64,000 nt of DNA, taken from assembly GCF_005938215.1 (NCBI RefSeq), contig NZ_VCPD01000007.1:162099-226098 (forward strand), written 5' to 3'. Below, in pieces: positions 25,909 to 34,075 of this stretch. Positions within the stretch are counted from its first letter, which is position 1; each line of letters begins with the position of its first letter. This stretch comes from Ruegeria sediminis (GTDB taxonomy: Bacteria > Pseudomonadota > Alphaproteobacteria > Rhodobacterales > Rhodobacteraceae). Made by a program: the position numbers and the translations under genes. The notes below the pieces were generated by a model. The model saw nothing but the letters and a program-made list of their open reading frames with translations, had not been told where the DNA came from and did not search any database.

Positions 25909-27027
25909 ATGGACATGCTCGATGACGACCGGCCGCAGATGGGTGAAATGCTGCATCTGCGGGGCAACACGCTGGCGAAGGGCGACCCGGTCGCCTTGCC
26001 GCTGACCCAAAGCAGCATGTTCCACCTGCCGGGCTCTCCCGAAGGGTTTCCGAATTATGGCCGCGTGAACAACCCGACCTGGGAGCATCTGGAACACGTC
26101 CTCGCCCATCTCGAAGGTGCGCCCTGCCTGGCCTTTCCGTCCGGCATGGCCGCGATCTCGGCGGCGCTGTTCGCGACCGTCAAGGCAGGGAGCCGGGTGT
26201 TGATCCCGTCGGACGGCTATTACGTCACCCGCCTGCTGGCCGAGCAGTTCCTGGCGCCTCTGGGTATCACGGTCGAACAGCGCGCGACGGCGGGTTTTGG
26301 CGACGGCGGATTCGCCGGGTTCGATGTGGTCTTCGTGGAAAGCCCTTCGAATCCGGGGCTGGACATGATCGACCTGGCTGCGGTGGCCGATGACGTGCGG
26401 GCGGCGGGCGGCATCACCATCGCCGACAACACGACGCTGACGCCCCTGGGCCAGCGCCCCCTGGATCTGGGCATCGACGTGGTCGTTGCTTCGGATACCA
26501 AGGCTATGGGTGGGCATTCCGATCTGCTGATGGGACACGTCGCCAGCCGCGCCTCCGAAGTCATGCAGAGCGTGGCGGACTGGCGCAAGGTCGCGGGCGC
26601 GATCCCCGGCCCGCACGAGGCATGGCTGCTGCATCGCGGGCTTGAAACGCTGGATGTGCGGTTCGAACGCATGTGCGATACGGCCGGGGTTCTGGCCGAG
26701 CGGCTGGCGGGGCATCCGGCCGTGAAACGGATCCGCTATCCGGGCCTGAGCGCCGATCCCGCCCACGATCTGGCCAGGGCGCAGACCCTGCGTTTCGGGT
26801 TCCTGCTGTCCGTCACGCTGGAGAGCGAAGAGAAGGCCGAAAAATTCATCAACTCCTGCCCCCTGATCCGGCCGGCGACGTCGTTTGGCGGCGTCCATAC
26901 CTCGGCAGAACGCCGTGCCCGCTGGGGCGATGCGGTGGATCCGGGTTTTGTCCGGCTGTCCGTGGGCTGCGAACCGGCCGAGGAATTGTGGCAGGCGATC
27001 GCCGCAAGCCTCGACGGTCTCACCTGA
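25909..27027 (+). CDS. Trans-sulfuration PLP enzyme (cystathionine gamma-lyase / MetC-type)
   Basis: A 372-residue Cys/Met-metabolism enzyme: aromatic-rich NYGRVNNPTWEHLEHVLAHLEG, PLP-stacking and phosphate region FPSGMAAISAALFA, and the Schiff-base lysine in VASDTKAMGGHSD. The C-terminal RPATSFGGVHTSAERRARWG replaces the usual SLGG/ES(L) arrangement, so assignment between cystathionine lyase types and a related carbon-sulfur lyase is open. The start at ATG 25909 follows GAAGGAG. The gene is monocistronic and converges on the small membrane-protein gene. Confidence 0.82.
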   Translation: MDMLDDDRPQMGEMLHLRGNTLAKGDPVALPLTQSSMFHLPGSPEGFPNYGRVNNPTWEHLEHVLAHLEGAPCLAFPSGMAAISAALFATVKAGSRVLIPSDGYYVTRLLAEQFLAPLGITVEQRATAGFGDGGFAGFDVVFVESPSNPGLDMIDLAAVADDVRAAGGITIADNTTLTPLGQRPLDLGIDVVVASDTKAMGGHSDLLMGHVASRASEVMQSVADWRKVAGAIPGPHEAWLLHRGLETLDVRFERMCDTAGVLAERLAGHPAVKRIRYPGLSADPAHDLARAQTLRFGFLLSVTLESEEKAEKFINSCPLIRPATSFGGVHTSAERRARWGDAVDPGFVRLSVGCEPAEELWQAIAASLDGLT

Positions 27028-27040
27028 AGCTTGCCGCGGC

Positions 27041-27439
27041 CTATTTCCGGTTTTCGCGCAGTTCCTTAAACACGTAGATCGGCAGGATGATCCCCGCGAT
27101 CAGCGCGCCCAACCAGACCAGCAACGTCGCCAGGAACAGGTTCGAGATCCCGCCGATCGTCAGCCCGTTGGTCACGGCATCCGTGATCAGAAGACCCACA
27201 AAGGTCACCACCAGCGCCACCCCACCCTGCAGCGCCGGCAGGTTCTTTTCGCTGATCTTCGAGATCAGCGGTTCGGCGATCACCTGCACCAGGGTGAAGA
27301 CGGCGACCACGACGATCAGGGACAGGGGCGCTATGGAAAAGCCCTGCAGCAGAAGCGCCGCGAGAAGCAGACCGACAGCGTTGCCGATCAGCAGGGCGAC
27401 CACCGACATAAGGGTACGGACCATGGAGAAACCTCGCAT
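27041..27439 (-). CDS. Small four-helix membrane protein (phage-holin-4-like superfamily)
   Basis: A 132-residue protein with four hydrophobic segments (approximately residues 9-31, 38-58, 69-90, 97-121) resembling the PF04020 type of small four-helix bacterial membrane proteins, which are not necessarily holins. AGGA lies 5 bases before the ATG at 27439; a second ATG at 27424 is possible. No lysis gene is nearby, so a phage role is unlikely. Confidence 0.65.
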   Translation of the reverse strand: MRGFSMVRTLMSVVALLIGNAVGLLLAALLLQGFSIAPLSLIVVVAVFTLVQVIAEPLISKISEKNLPALQGGVALVVTFVGLLITDAVTNGLTIGGISNLFLATLLVWLGALIAGIILPIYVFKELRENRK

Positions 27440-27501
27440 TCAATTCCTGTCGATATCGAATGCGAGCCTAAACCGGTCTCAAGCGGATTTCACCTGATTT
27501 T

Positions 27502-28683
27502 TCAAAGGCCCGCTTCGGATTCGATCTGCCTGCGGGATTTGCGCTCGCGTTCCGTGGCCGATTTCAGCTGACCGCAGGCGGCCATGATGTCCTCGCCGCG
27601 CGGCGTGCGGATCGGAGAGGCGTAGCCGGCCTGGTAGATGATGTTGGCGAAGGCCCGGATCCGGTTGTTCGAGCTGCGCTTGTAGGGGGCGCCCGGCCAT
27701 TCGTTGAACGGGATCAGGTTGATCTTGGCCGGGATGTTGTGGCTGCGGATCAGGTCGATCAGGCGGTGCGCGTCCTCGTCGCTGTCGTTCACGCCGTCCA
27801 GCATCACGTATTCAAAGGTGATCCGTTCCGAATTCGAGGCGTTCGGATAGCTGGCCAGCGCCTGCAGCAGTTCCTCGATGTTCCAGCGTTTGTTGATCGG
27901 CACCAGCACGTCGCGCACCTCGTTCGTGGTGGCGTGGAAGGAAATGGCCAGCAAACAGCCTATTTCCTGGGCCGTGCGGGCGATTTCCGGCACCACGCCC
28001 GAGGTCGAGAGCGTGATGCGGCGGCGGCTCAGAGAGATCCCCTCGGGATCCATCGCGATCTTCATGGCGTCGCGGACATTCTCGAAATTGTAGAGCGGTT
28101 CGCCCATGCCCATCAGGACGATGTTCGACAGAAGGCGGGTCTCGTTCTTGGGTTCGCCCGGAACCGGCCACTCCTCGAGATCGTCGCGCGCCATCATGAT
28201 CTGGCCGACGATTTCGGCGGTTGTTAGGTTTCGTACAAGTTTCTGGGTGCCGGTATGACAAAATGTACATGTCAGCGTGCAGCCCACCTGGGACGAAATG
28301 CAGAGCGTGCCGCGGTCTTCTTCGGGGATGTAGACCACCTCGACCTCGTGTCCGCCGGCGATGCGGACCAGGTATTTGCGGGTGCCGTCCTCGGAGACCT
28401 TGCGGGTCACCACCTCGGGGATCTCGATCACGAAAGCCTCGGCCAGCTGCGCGCGATACGCCTTGGCGAGGTTGGTCATCGCCGCGAAGTCGCGCACGCC
28501 CCACTGGTAGATCCAATGCCAGATCTGGTTGACCCGCATCTTGGCCTGTTTCTCGGGGGTGCCATGTTCGATCAGCACCTCGCGCAGCCGGTCGCGGGTG
28601 AGGCCGACAAGGTTGATCTTCCCCTCGGGCAGCTTGCGGGGGATGGTCATGACGTCTTGGGTGATCGGCGTTTTGGCGGACAT
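27502..28683 (-). CDS. rlmN: Dual-specificity RNA methyltransferase RlmN
   Basis: A 393-residue radical-SAM enzyme. The [4Fe-4S] cluster cysteines are in [21 protein letters not shown] and [26 protein letters not shown] are RlmN signatures, and the catalytic C-terminal cysteine lies in [11 protein letters not shown]. It methylates C2 of A2503 in 23S rRNA and A37 of some tRNAs. The codons over and after the cluster motif (28221-28277) are markedly AT-rich compared with the rest of the gene. Start at ATG 28683; an internal ATG at 28650 is possible. Confidence 0.95.
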   Translation of the reverse strand: MSAKTPITQDVMTIPRKLPEGKINLVGLTRDRLREVLIEHGTPEKQAKMRVNQIWHWIYQWGVRDFAAMTNLAKAYRAQLAEAFVIEIPEVVTRKVSEDGTRKYLVRIAGGHEVEVVYIPEEDRGTLCISSQVGCTLTCTFCHTGTQKLVRNLTTAEIVGQIMMARDDLEEWPVPGEPKNETRLLSNIVLMGMGEPLYNFENVRDAMKIAMDPEGISLSRRRITLSTSGVVPEIARTAQEIGCLLAISFHATTNEVRDVLVPINKRWNIEELLQALASYPNASNSERITFEYVMLDGVNDSDEDAHRLIDLIRSHNIPAKINLIPFNEWPGAPYKRSSNNRIRAFANIIYQAGYASPIRTPRGEDIMAACGQLKSATERERKSRRQIESEAGL

Positions 28684-28854
28684 GGGCGGGAACTCGGGAT
28701 TCTGGCTTGGAATGCGCCTCTATATAGGAAAGCGGGCGAAGATCAAAAGGATTCGCGCGGATCGGGAGGGAATGGCGCCTTCGGCGCGGCGTTCGCGCCG
28801 GGCGCGCCGACGTTGTATGATGACCCGGCGAACCTAGCCCGGGGGAAGTGCACC

Positions 28855-29802
28855 ATGCAGAATTCACTGACCAGGCGCAGCGTCAAGGCAGCCGCCGCAT
28901 TCGGCATAGCCATGCTTCTTTCTTCGACCGACGCGCCCGCCGACCAGAGCGACGCGGAGAATGCGGTCGACACCTTCGACAAGGCGATGCTGTCGATCTT
29001 TCGCCGCAGTCAGGACCAGCTGACCGCCGAAACCCGGCCGATCATGGTGATCGCGCGCGACGTCACCGTGATTTCGGACGAGGGAGAGGCGACATATCCC
29101 AGGAACGCGCCGCGGTATCAGCAGTTGAAATCCACATCGCATGTTCTGTTGGGGATCATCGGCGCGGTCACGCCCTGGCCCGAAGGAGAAGCCGGCAAGC
29201 AACGCTGGCGGCGCGATTTTTCAAGCATAGCGACCGAGATCGATGCTCTTCTCGCTGCCATCGACGGTCTCGGCCTGTCGGAGGAGGCGTTGGCCAGCCA
29301 ACGGAAGATGCTTGGCACGGCGCGCAGCTTCACGGAAAACGCGCTGAACCAGGATGAACTGACGCGCGAGGCCGTCTCCAAGGTCATCAACGACATGCGG
29401 CCGGCATGGGTGGAGAACATGCGCGAGGCCGCGCGCGCCGAGTTGACGGCGCTTCACGCCGCCGTGTCCCAGGCGCGCGCCGCGATGGACGAGGCGGATT
29501 GGGCGAGGATGTATGTCGTGCATCACGGCGGGTCGAGCGTGAAGAACGTCAACGTCGTGCTTTTGTACCTGCAGCGCGTGATGCCGGAAAAGGTGGCGGC
29601 CGGACAGGTGCTGTTTGCGGAAAACGCCCATGGGAAGGACGCGCTGGCGCGTCATGCCGGCTACGTGCGGATGCAGCGGCATGTGGGCGCGTGGGCGTTC
29701 GGAGATCCGGGGCGGATGGAAGTCGATTTGTTGGGCTACGAGGCCGGTGCCATTCTGGACGAAATGATTCCGGCGACGCCGCCAGTGGCCGCTGCCGAGT
29801 GA
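28855..29802 (+). CDS. Secreted or periplasmic protein of unknown function
   Basis: A 315-residue protein starting MQNSLTRRSVKAAAAFGIAMLLSS, a basic-then-hydrophobic leader consistent with a signal peptide. The body is helical and acidic, with many Ala/Glu (ELTALHAAVSQARAAMDEADW) and an aromatic-rich HHGGSSVKNVNVVLLYLQRVMP segment. I do not recognise a family. A G-rich ribosome-binding site precedes the ATG. Divergent from rlmN (171-bp gap) and followed by a terminator. Confidence 0.65.
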   Translation: MQNSLTRRSVKAAAAFGIAMLLSSTDAPADQSDAENAVDTFDKAMLSIFRRSQDQLTAETRPIMVIARDVTVISDEGEATYPRNAPRYQQLKSTSHVLLGIIGAVTPWPEGEAGKQRWRRDFSSIATEIDALLAAIDGLGLSEEALASQRKMLGTARSFTENALNQDELTREAVSKVINDMRPAWVENMREAARAELTALHAAVSQARAAMDEADWARMYVVHHGGSSVKNVNVVLLYLQRVMPEKVAAGQVLFAENAHGKDALARHAGYVRMQRHVGAWAFGDPGRMEVDLLGYEAGAILDEMIPATPPVAAAE

Positions 29803-29903
29803 ACGCGCCGACCTCGGCGTCTTTCCGGTCGCAAGCGTTCTGCGGCGCCATTACGGGCGTCTGCCAACGACGCGATACGCTGCAACCCGTTCCTCAAACC
29901 GAA

Positions 29904-29931
29904 AAAGCCCCGACCGGAACGGCGGGGCTTT
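29904..29931. terminator. Terminator hairpin shared by converging genes
   Basis: AAAGCCCCG (29904-29912) and CGGGGCTTT (29923-29931) form a 9-bp stem with a 10-nt loop. The minus-strand T-run (five T) is better than the plus-strand one, so it mainly ends the IalB-family gene but may serve both. Confidence 0.75.
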
Positions 29932-29952
29932 CGGGGCGTCGGACAGCCTGAT

Positions 29953-30486
29953 TCAGTTGGTGCAGCGCTTTTCGGCATCCTCGATCGCGGCGGTGAAGCC
30001 CAGCAGCGAGAAGGTGTCCTTGGTCTGCGTTCCGCGTTCCGACCGCGCGGTCAGGACCGCTTCGGTGCCGCGCTTCATGGCGGTGATGATCTTGGCGTCA
30101 TCCGCCTCGGTCGCGGGCCAGGCCCATTCGCCTTCGGTGAACAGCTCGAACTCGCTGCCGTCGACGCTGAGGTTCACGGTCGAGCCCGGCGCGAAAGGAT
30201 AGCCGCCCGTGAAGGTCAGCTGGCCCTTAACATCCGCCTTGGGGCGGTAGAAGACGAACAGCAGAATGTCGCTGCGGCGCACCGACACCACGCGGCCGCC
30301 GCGGGTGTTGACGGTTTCCTTGGGCGCCGAGACGCTCCAGCATTCCGTCGGGTCATCCTCGACGAACACGCTCCAATCGGTCTTGGCCGCGACCCGGTTG
30401 GTGCTTGTCGCCTGTTGAGCGATTGCGGTGGTGGCCATTCCGGCCATGCACAGGCCCGCAATGACGCGGACGAGCTTTGATCCCAT
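29953..30486 (-). CDS. Invasion-associated locus B (IalB) family protein
   Basis: A 177-residue exported protein with signal peptide (MGSKLVRVIAGLCMAGMATTAIA). The core WSVFVEDDPTECWSVSAPKETVNTRGGR…VVSVRRSDILLFVFYRP and the Cys pair matching the C-terminal CTN are characteristic of the IalB family, which is common in alphaproteobacteria and not confined to pathogens. Localisation is periplasmic or outer-membrane associated. An AGGAGG ribosome-binding site supports the start. Role unknown. Confidence 0.85.
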   Translation of the reverse strand: MGSKLVRVIAGLCMAGMATTAIAQQATSTNRVAAKTDWSVFVEDDPTECWSVSAPKETVNTRGGRVVSVRRSDILLFVFYRPKADVKGQLTFTGGYPFAPGSTVNLSVDGSEFELFTEGEWAWPATEADDAKIITAMKRGTEAVLTARSERGTQTKDTFSLLGFTAAIEDAEKRCTN

Positions 30487-30603
30487 TTGTCCAGCCTCCT
30501 AGCCCGACTTAAACCTCAAGTTACCGGGGATGCCGGCAGGTCTTGGCGACCCGTCTCATGTTGCGCATCCCGTCGTTTGCCGACATACACACACTATCGC
30601 AGG

Positions 30604-30620
30604 TTTCGCCATGGGCGAAA
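30604..30620. repeat. Perfect inverted repeat upstream of the asparaginase gene
   Basis: TTTCGCC (30604-30610), spacer ATG, GGCGAAA (30614-30620). It lies 42 bases before the asparaginase start, inside what should be its promoter or leader. Operator or hairpin; nothing further can be said. Confidence 0.45.
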
Positions 30621-30661
30621 GGGCGATTGGCAGAATTTTGCGCACTCAGCGAGGGGACGTC

Positions 30662-31657
30662 ATGACGCAGCCGGTGGCAATGACCGAAGTTTGGCGCGGG
30701 ACGCTGCTTGAAAGCCTGCATCTGGGACATGCGGTGATCTGCGACGACACCGGCCGGATCGTGCAGAGTTGGGGCGACCCGAGGGCGACGGTCTATCCGC
30801 GATCCTCGTGCAAGATGATCCAGGCGCTGCCGCTGATCACCTCGGGCGCGGCGGCCAAGTACGGGCTGGGCCCGGAGCATCTGGCGCTGGCCTGCGCCTC
30901 GCATTCGGGGGCCGCGATCCACACCGACCGGGTGGCGGCCTGGCTGGAACACCTGGGTCTCGGCGACGACGACCTGCGCTGCGGGCCGCAGGAGCCCGGC
31001 GACATGGCCGCCCGCGACGCGCTGATCCTGGCCGATACCGTGCCCTGCCAGATGCACAACAACTGCTCGGGCAAGCATTCCGGCTTTCTGACGATGGCGC
31101 AGCACATGGGCGCGGGACCGGAATATGTCGAGATCGACCATCCGGTGCAGCAAGCCTGCCTTGCCGCCTTCGAGGAGGTCACCGGCGAGGCGAGCCCGAC
31201 CTACGGGATCGACGGCTGCTCGGCGCCCAATTTCGCGACCTCGCTGGAGGGGCTTGCGCGGGCGATGGCCTGGTTCGCCACGGCCGGCGACCGTTCCGAC
31301 CGCCAGAGCGCGGCCGCCCGGCAGCTGACCGCCGCGATGATGCGGCATCCGGAACTGGTGGCCGGCGAAGGGCGCGCCTGCACCGAGCTGATGCGCGCGA
31401 TGAACGGGCGGGCCGCGATCAAGACCGGGGCCGAGGCGGTGTTCGTCGCCATCATCCCCGGGAAACGCATGGGCGTGGCGGTCAAGATCGCGGATGGCGC
31501 GACGCGCGCCAGCGAATGCGCGATCGCCGCGATTCTGGTGCAACTGGGCGTGCTGGAGGCCGACCACCCGGCGACGCGGAGGTTCATGAACGCGCCTCTG
31601 CTCAACCGGCGGGGCATCGACTGCGGCGTGATCAAACCGGCCGCCGGGTTTCCCTGA
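30662..31657 (+). CDS. L-asparaginase II (Rhizobium-type, PF06089)
   Basis: A 331-residue enzyme of the asparaginase-II family unrelated to E. coli AnsA/AnsB: AVYPRSSCKMIQALPLI-type (here VYPRSSCKMIQALPLI), ALACASHSG, and the active-site segment NCSGKHSGFLTMA with a Lys/Cys/Ser set. It hydrolyses asparagine to aspartate and ammonia. The start at ATG 30662 has GAGGGG 6 bases upstream; an upstream in-frame extension lacks one. A short dyad lies in the leader. Confidence 0.9.
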   Translation: MTQPVAMTEVWRGTLLESLHLGHAVICDDTGRIVQSWGDPRATVYPRSSCKMIQALPLITSGAAAKYGLGPEHLALACASHSGAAIHTDRVAAWLEHLGLGDDDLRCGPQEPGDMAARDALILADTVPCQMHNNCSGKHSGFLTMAQHMGAGPEYVEIDHPVQQACLAAFEEVTGEASPTYGIDGCSAPNFATSLEGLARAMAWFATAGDRSDRQSAAARQLTAAMMRHPELVAGEGRACTELMRAMNGRAAIKTGAEAVFVAIIPGKRMGVAVKIADGATRASECAIAAILVQLGVLEADHPATRRFMNAPLLNRRGIDCGVIKPAAGFP

Positions 31658-31675
31658 CGGCCGGTTCGGGCGAGA

Positions 31676-31990
31676 TCACATTTCCATGACCTCGGCAACC
31701 TCGACCGAGCCGTTGCCGGACACGACCATCGGGCAGCCCTTGGCCATTTCCGTCGCGGCGGCGATGTCGGCGGCCTTGACCACCGAATAGCCCGAGATCG
31801 GGTTGGCCCCGCCGTCATCGGCGACGCCGCTGGCGCTGACGGTCTTGGACATGCCCACCGGGGCGCCGGGAATCACCACCGCGTCGCCCAGGTTCTGGAA
31901 CCAGGCCTGCCAGGCCGCCATGACCTGCTTGCCTTCCTCGGGGCTTTCCGGGGCCTTGCCGCCATGATAGGCGAAAACGAAATCAGGCAT
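31676..31990 (-). CDS. YciI-family protein
   Basis: A 104-residue YCII-related protein: MPDFVFAYHGGKAPESPEEGKQVMAAWQAWFQNLG and a C-terminal beta-alpha repeat (SGYSVVKAADIAAATEMAKGCP). It is the last gene of an apparent ArsR-SRPBCC-YciI operon (24 bp after the SRPBCC gene). The fold is that of small dimeric enzymes; the reaction is unknown. Confidence 0.82.
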   Translation of the reverse strand: MPDFVFAYHGGKAPESPEEGKQVMAAWQAWFQNLGDAVVIPGAPVGMSKTVSASGVADDGGANPISGYSVVKAADIAAATEMAKGCPMVVSGNGSVEVAEVMEM

Positions 31991-32014
31991 TGTCTTTCCT
32001 CCCTTGCTGAAAAT

Positions 32015-32443
32015 TCATTGCAACACGGCTTCGAGCTTGCGCAGGCACGAGGTCCAGCCTTCCTTGTGGCTCTGGCCGATCTCGTCGTCGCCGAGGTCGC
32101 GGTGATCCAGCACCAGCCGCGCGCCCGTGTCGGTGGCCTCGACCGTGAAGGTCACGTGGCTTTCCTCGCCGCGCTTGTCGTTCTCGTCATGCCAGGCCCA
32201 GGTGAAGCCGACCGAAACCGGCGGGTTCACATGCGTGACCTGGCCCGAAACCTTGTAGGTCTGGCCCTCGCCGTTCATCATCACCGAATACCACGGGCCG
32301 GGGCGGCAGAAATCCAGGTTGTGTTCGGGCACATGCATCCCTTCGGGCCCCCACCACTGCAACAGCTTGGCGCCGTCGCTGACCCAGGCGAACAGGGTTT
32401 CGGGGCTGACGGGAAATTCCCGCACCAGTCTCAGGTCGGCCAT
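32015..32443 (-). CDS. SRPBCC/AHSA1-family protein
   Basis: A 142-residue START-like protein: VREFPVSPETLFAWVSDGAKLLQWWGPEG is the diagnostic AHSA1 start, and the C-terminus LDHRDLGDDEIGQSHKEGWTSCLRKLEAVL is the long closing helix. It overlaps the upstream ArsR gene by 13 bp and is therefore coupled to it. ArsR regulators next to AHSA1 proteins are common, but their substrates are unknown. Confidence 0.85.
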   Translation of the reverse strand: MADLRLVREFPVSPETLFAWVSDGAKLLQWWGPEGMHVPEHNLDFCRPGPWYSVMMNGEGQTYKVSGQVTHVNPPVSVGFTWAWHDENDKRGEESHVTFTVEATDTGARLVLDHRDLGDDEIGQSHKEGWTSCLRKLEAVLQ

Positions 32444-32760
32444 GTGTTCTCCCTTTCCAACGCCTCGCCCAGGCGGTCGAGGCTGGTTTCCCAGAACCGC
32501 CGCCTGGAAATCGTCCAATCCGCGATGGCGCGCAGCCCCTCGGGCTGCACCGAATAAAGCCGCATGGTTCCCTTGGCCCGATGCCGGACCAGCCCCGCCT
32601 CGCGCAGCACCTTGAGGTGGCGCGAGATCGCGGCGCCCGACATGCCCTTGCCCCGGATCAGGTCGCCCGCGGGCAGCTCGCCCTCGTCCATCAACTGCTC
32701 GACGATGGAAAAGCGGGTGGGATCGGAGAGCGCGGAGAAGGCGGCCAGCAAATCTGTCAT
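32431..32760 (-). CDS. ArsR-family transcriptional regulator
   Basis: A 109-residue winged-helix repressor: FSALSDPTRFSIVEQLMDEGELPAGDLI… MSGAAISRHLKVLREAGLV. It lacks the metal-binding CxC/ELCVCDL motif, so it is of the non-metal type typical of AHSA1 neighbours. A TTTAAC…GTTAAA palindrome lies just upstream of its start, a natural autoregulatory operator for the three-gene cassette. Start at ATG 32760; an upstream ATG at 32790 would put the palindrome inside the coding region. Confidence 0.88.
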   Translation of the reverse strand: MTDLLAAFSALSDPTRFSIVEQLMDEGELPAGDLIRGKGMSGAAISRHLKVLREAGLVRHRAKGTMRLYSVQPEGLRAIADWTISRRRFWETSLDRLGEALERENTWPT

Positions 32761-32769
32761 GTCCCGATA

Positions 32770-32787
32770 TTTAACACATGCGTTAAA
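32770..32787. promoter_or_regulatory. Palindromic operator upstream of the ArsR-family gene
   Basis: TTTAAC (32770-32775), ACATGC, GTTAAA (32782-32787). An AT-rich dyad with only the central base pair irregular, at the expected position of an ArsR operator 10 bases before the start. Other side: serB gene end at 32825. Confidence 0.65.
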
Positions 32788-32824
32788 CAAAGGAAAGCGG
32801 CAGATTGCCGGCCCCGAAGGCCGG

Positions 32825-33703
32825 TCAGGGCGTCGCGAACTCGTCCTTGGAATAGCCCTGCAGGTACAGAAGTGCCGTCAGGTCGCCGTGATTGACCCGG
32901 ACGTCGCATTGCGCGGCGACCGAGGGCTTGGCATGCAGCGCCACCCCGGTTCCCGCGCGCCCCAGCATGTCCAGATCGTTGGCCCCGTCTCCGACGGCGA
33001 TCACCTCGGCTTCGGCAATGCCGAGCCGCGCCGATATCTGCACCAACGCGTCGACCTTGGCCTGCCGCCCCAGGATCGGGCGCTGCACGTCGCCGTTCAG
33101 CCGGCCGTCTTCGACCAGCAGCGTGTTGGCGCGATTCTCGTCGAAACCCAGCATCGACGCGACCCGCGCCGTGAAGGCGGTGAACCCGCCCGAGACCAGC
33201 GCCGCGTAGGCGCCGTTGGCCCGCATGGTCGCCACCAGTTCCAATCCGCCCGGCATCAGGGTGATCCGGTCGTTCAGAACCTTGAGGATCACGCCCTCGC
33301 CCAGCCCCCGGAGCAGTCCGACCCGTTCGATCAAAGCGCCTTCGAAATCCAGCTCGCCGTTCATCGCCCGCGCGGTGATGTCCTTGACGCGGTCGCCCAC
33401 GCCCGCCTCGTCCGCCAGTTCGTCGATGCATTCCTGCTGGATCATGGTGCTGTCCATATCCGCCAGCAGCATCTTCTTGCGCCGCCCTTCCGCCGTCTGC
33501 ACGACCAGGTCGACGCCGATCTCCTGCAGCTCCGCCCAGACGTCCCAGCGGTTGGCCGGAACCTGCGCCAGCGCAAACTCGGCTGCCACGTCCGGGTTCA
33601 GCCAGACCGCATCGCCGCCGCCCCAGGCGTTGCGCAGCGATTCGACCAGCGACGGCTCGAGAGAGGGCGCGCCGGGATTGGTCAGCAGGGTGGCAACGTA
33701 CAT
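32825..33703 (-). CDS. serB: Phosphoserine phosphatase
   Basis: A 292-residue HAD phosphatase. The nucleophile motif is LLADMDSTMIQQECIDEL (DxDST), followed by VSGGFTAFTARVA and GDGANDLDMLGRAGTG. The N-terminal 85 residues form an ACT-like/regulatory domain as in other SerB proteins. It catalyses the last step of serine biosynthesis and is divergent from serC-serA, so all three serine genes sit together. ATG 33703 follows AGGAG. Confidence 0.95.
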   Translation of the reverse strand: MYVATLLTNPGAPSLEPSLVESLRNAWGGGDAVWLNPDVAAEFALAQVPANRWDVWAELQEIGVDLVVQTAEGRRKKMLLADMDSTMIQQECIDELADEAGVGDRVKDITARAMNGELDFEGALIERVGLLRGLGEGVILKVLNDRITLMPGGLELVATMRANGAYAALVSGGFTAFTARVASMLGFDENRANTLLVEDGRLNGDVQRPILGRQAKVDALVQISARLGIAEAEVIAVGDGANDLDMLGRAGTGVALHAKPSVAAQCDVRVNHGDLTALLYLQGYSKDEFATP

Positions 33704-34075
33704 CCGAATTCTCCTGTATTGTCCCCCGCGCATAGCGCAGGTGCAGAAATTCCGCCAGACGCCGTGTCGTTCGCCGTCCCCGACCCCGTCCCCGACGCAC
33801 CAGTCACCGCAAGTCGCGGCCCGGCCCGCGCAACCCTCTGCGCCGCTTCACCTTTTTTCAAATATTCATGCAAGTCCACCCGTTCGTCCGGCGGCCGGGT
33901 CTGGGCTGCAACGCGTAACGGAAGTTTCCGATCGTAGCCTTCGGGCGTCGGATTTGAACAACAAAGCGCCGATATCGGATCATTTTCCCGCTTGCCTGCC
34001 GCAACGCGGCGGCGTAGCTCTGGTCGTGGGACACCCCTCCCCAACGAGGGGCGTATATCTGGAAGGGTAACACCT
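33704..34075 (+). other. 372-bp serB/serC intergenic region with structured serC leader
   Basis: No gene. The left part should contain the two divergent promoters. Toward serC are a UUCG-capped hairpin (33927-33952: TCCGA…GCC TTCG GGC…TCGGA), a perfect palindrome CCGATATCGG (33969-33978), hairpin GCCGC-AAC-GCGGC (33998-34010) and CCCCTC/GAGGGG (34034-34051). Confidence 0.7.
33998..34075 (+). ncRNA. Putative serC leader RNA (cis-regulatory)
   Basis: Two tandem hairpins (33998-34010 and 34034-34051) directly precede serC. ACCCCTCC (34033-34040) can pair either with GAGGGG (34046-34051) or, with one mismatch, with the serC ribosome-binding site GGAAGGGT (34061-34068). This fits the serC-associated RNA element described in alphaproteobacterial serC-serA operons, whose last stem overlaps the ribosome-binding site. 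What it senses is unknown; identity with that family is by layout and memory, not a search. Confidence 0.55.

Noticed and set aside
27041..27439. Phage holin
   Set aside because: Only a loose membrane-topology resemblance; no endolysin or other phage gene is near.
28200..28300. Possible frameshift in rlmN near the AT-rich patch
   Set aside because: The reading frame is continuous and every conserved motif is in one frame on both sides.
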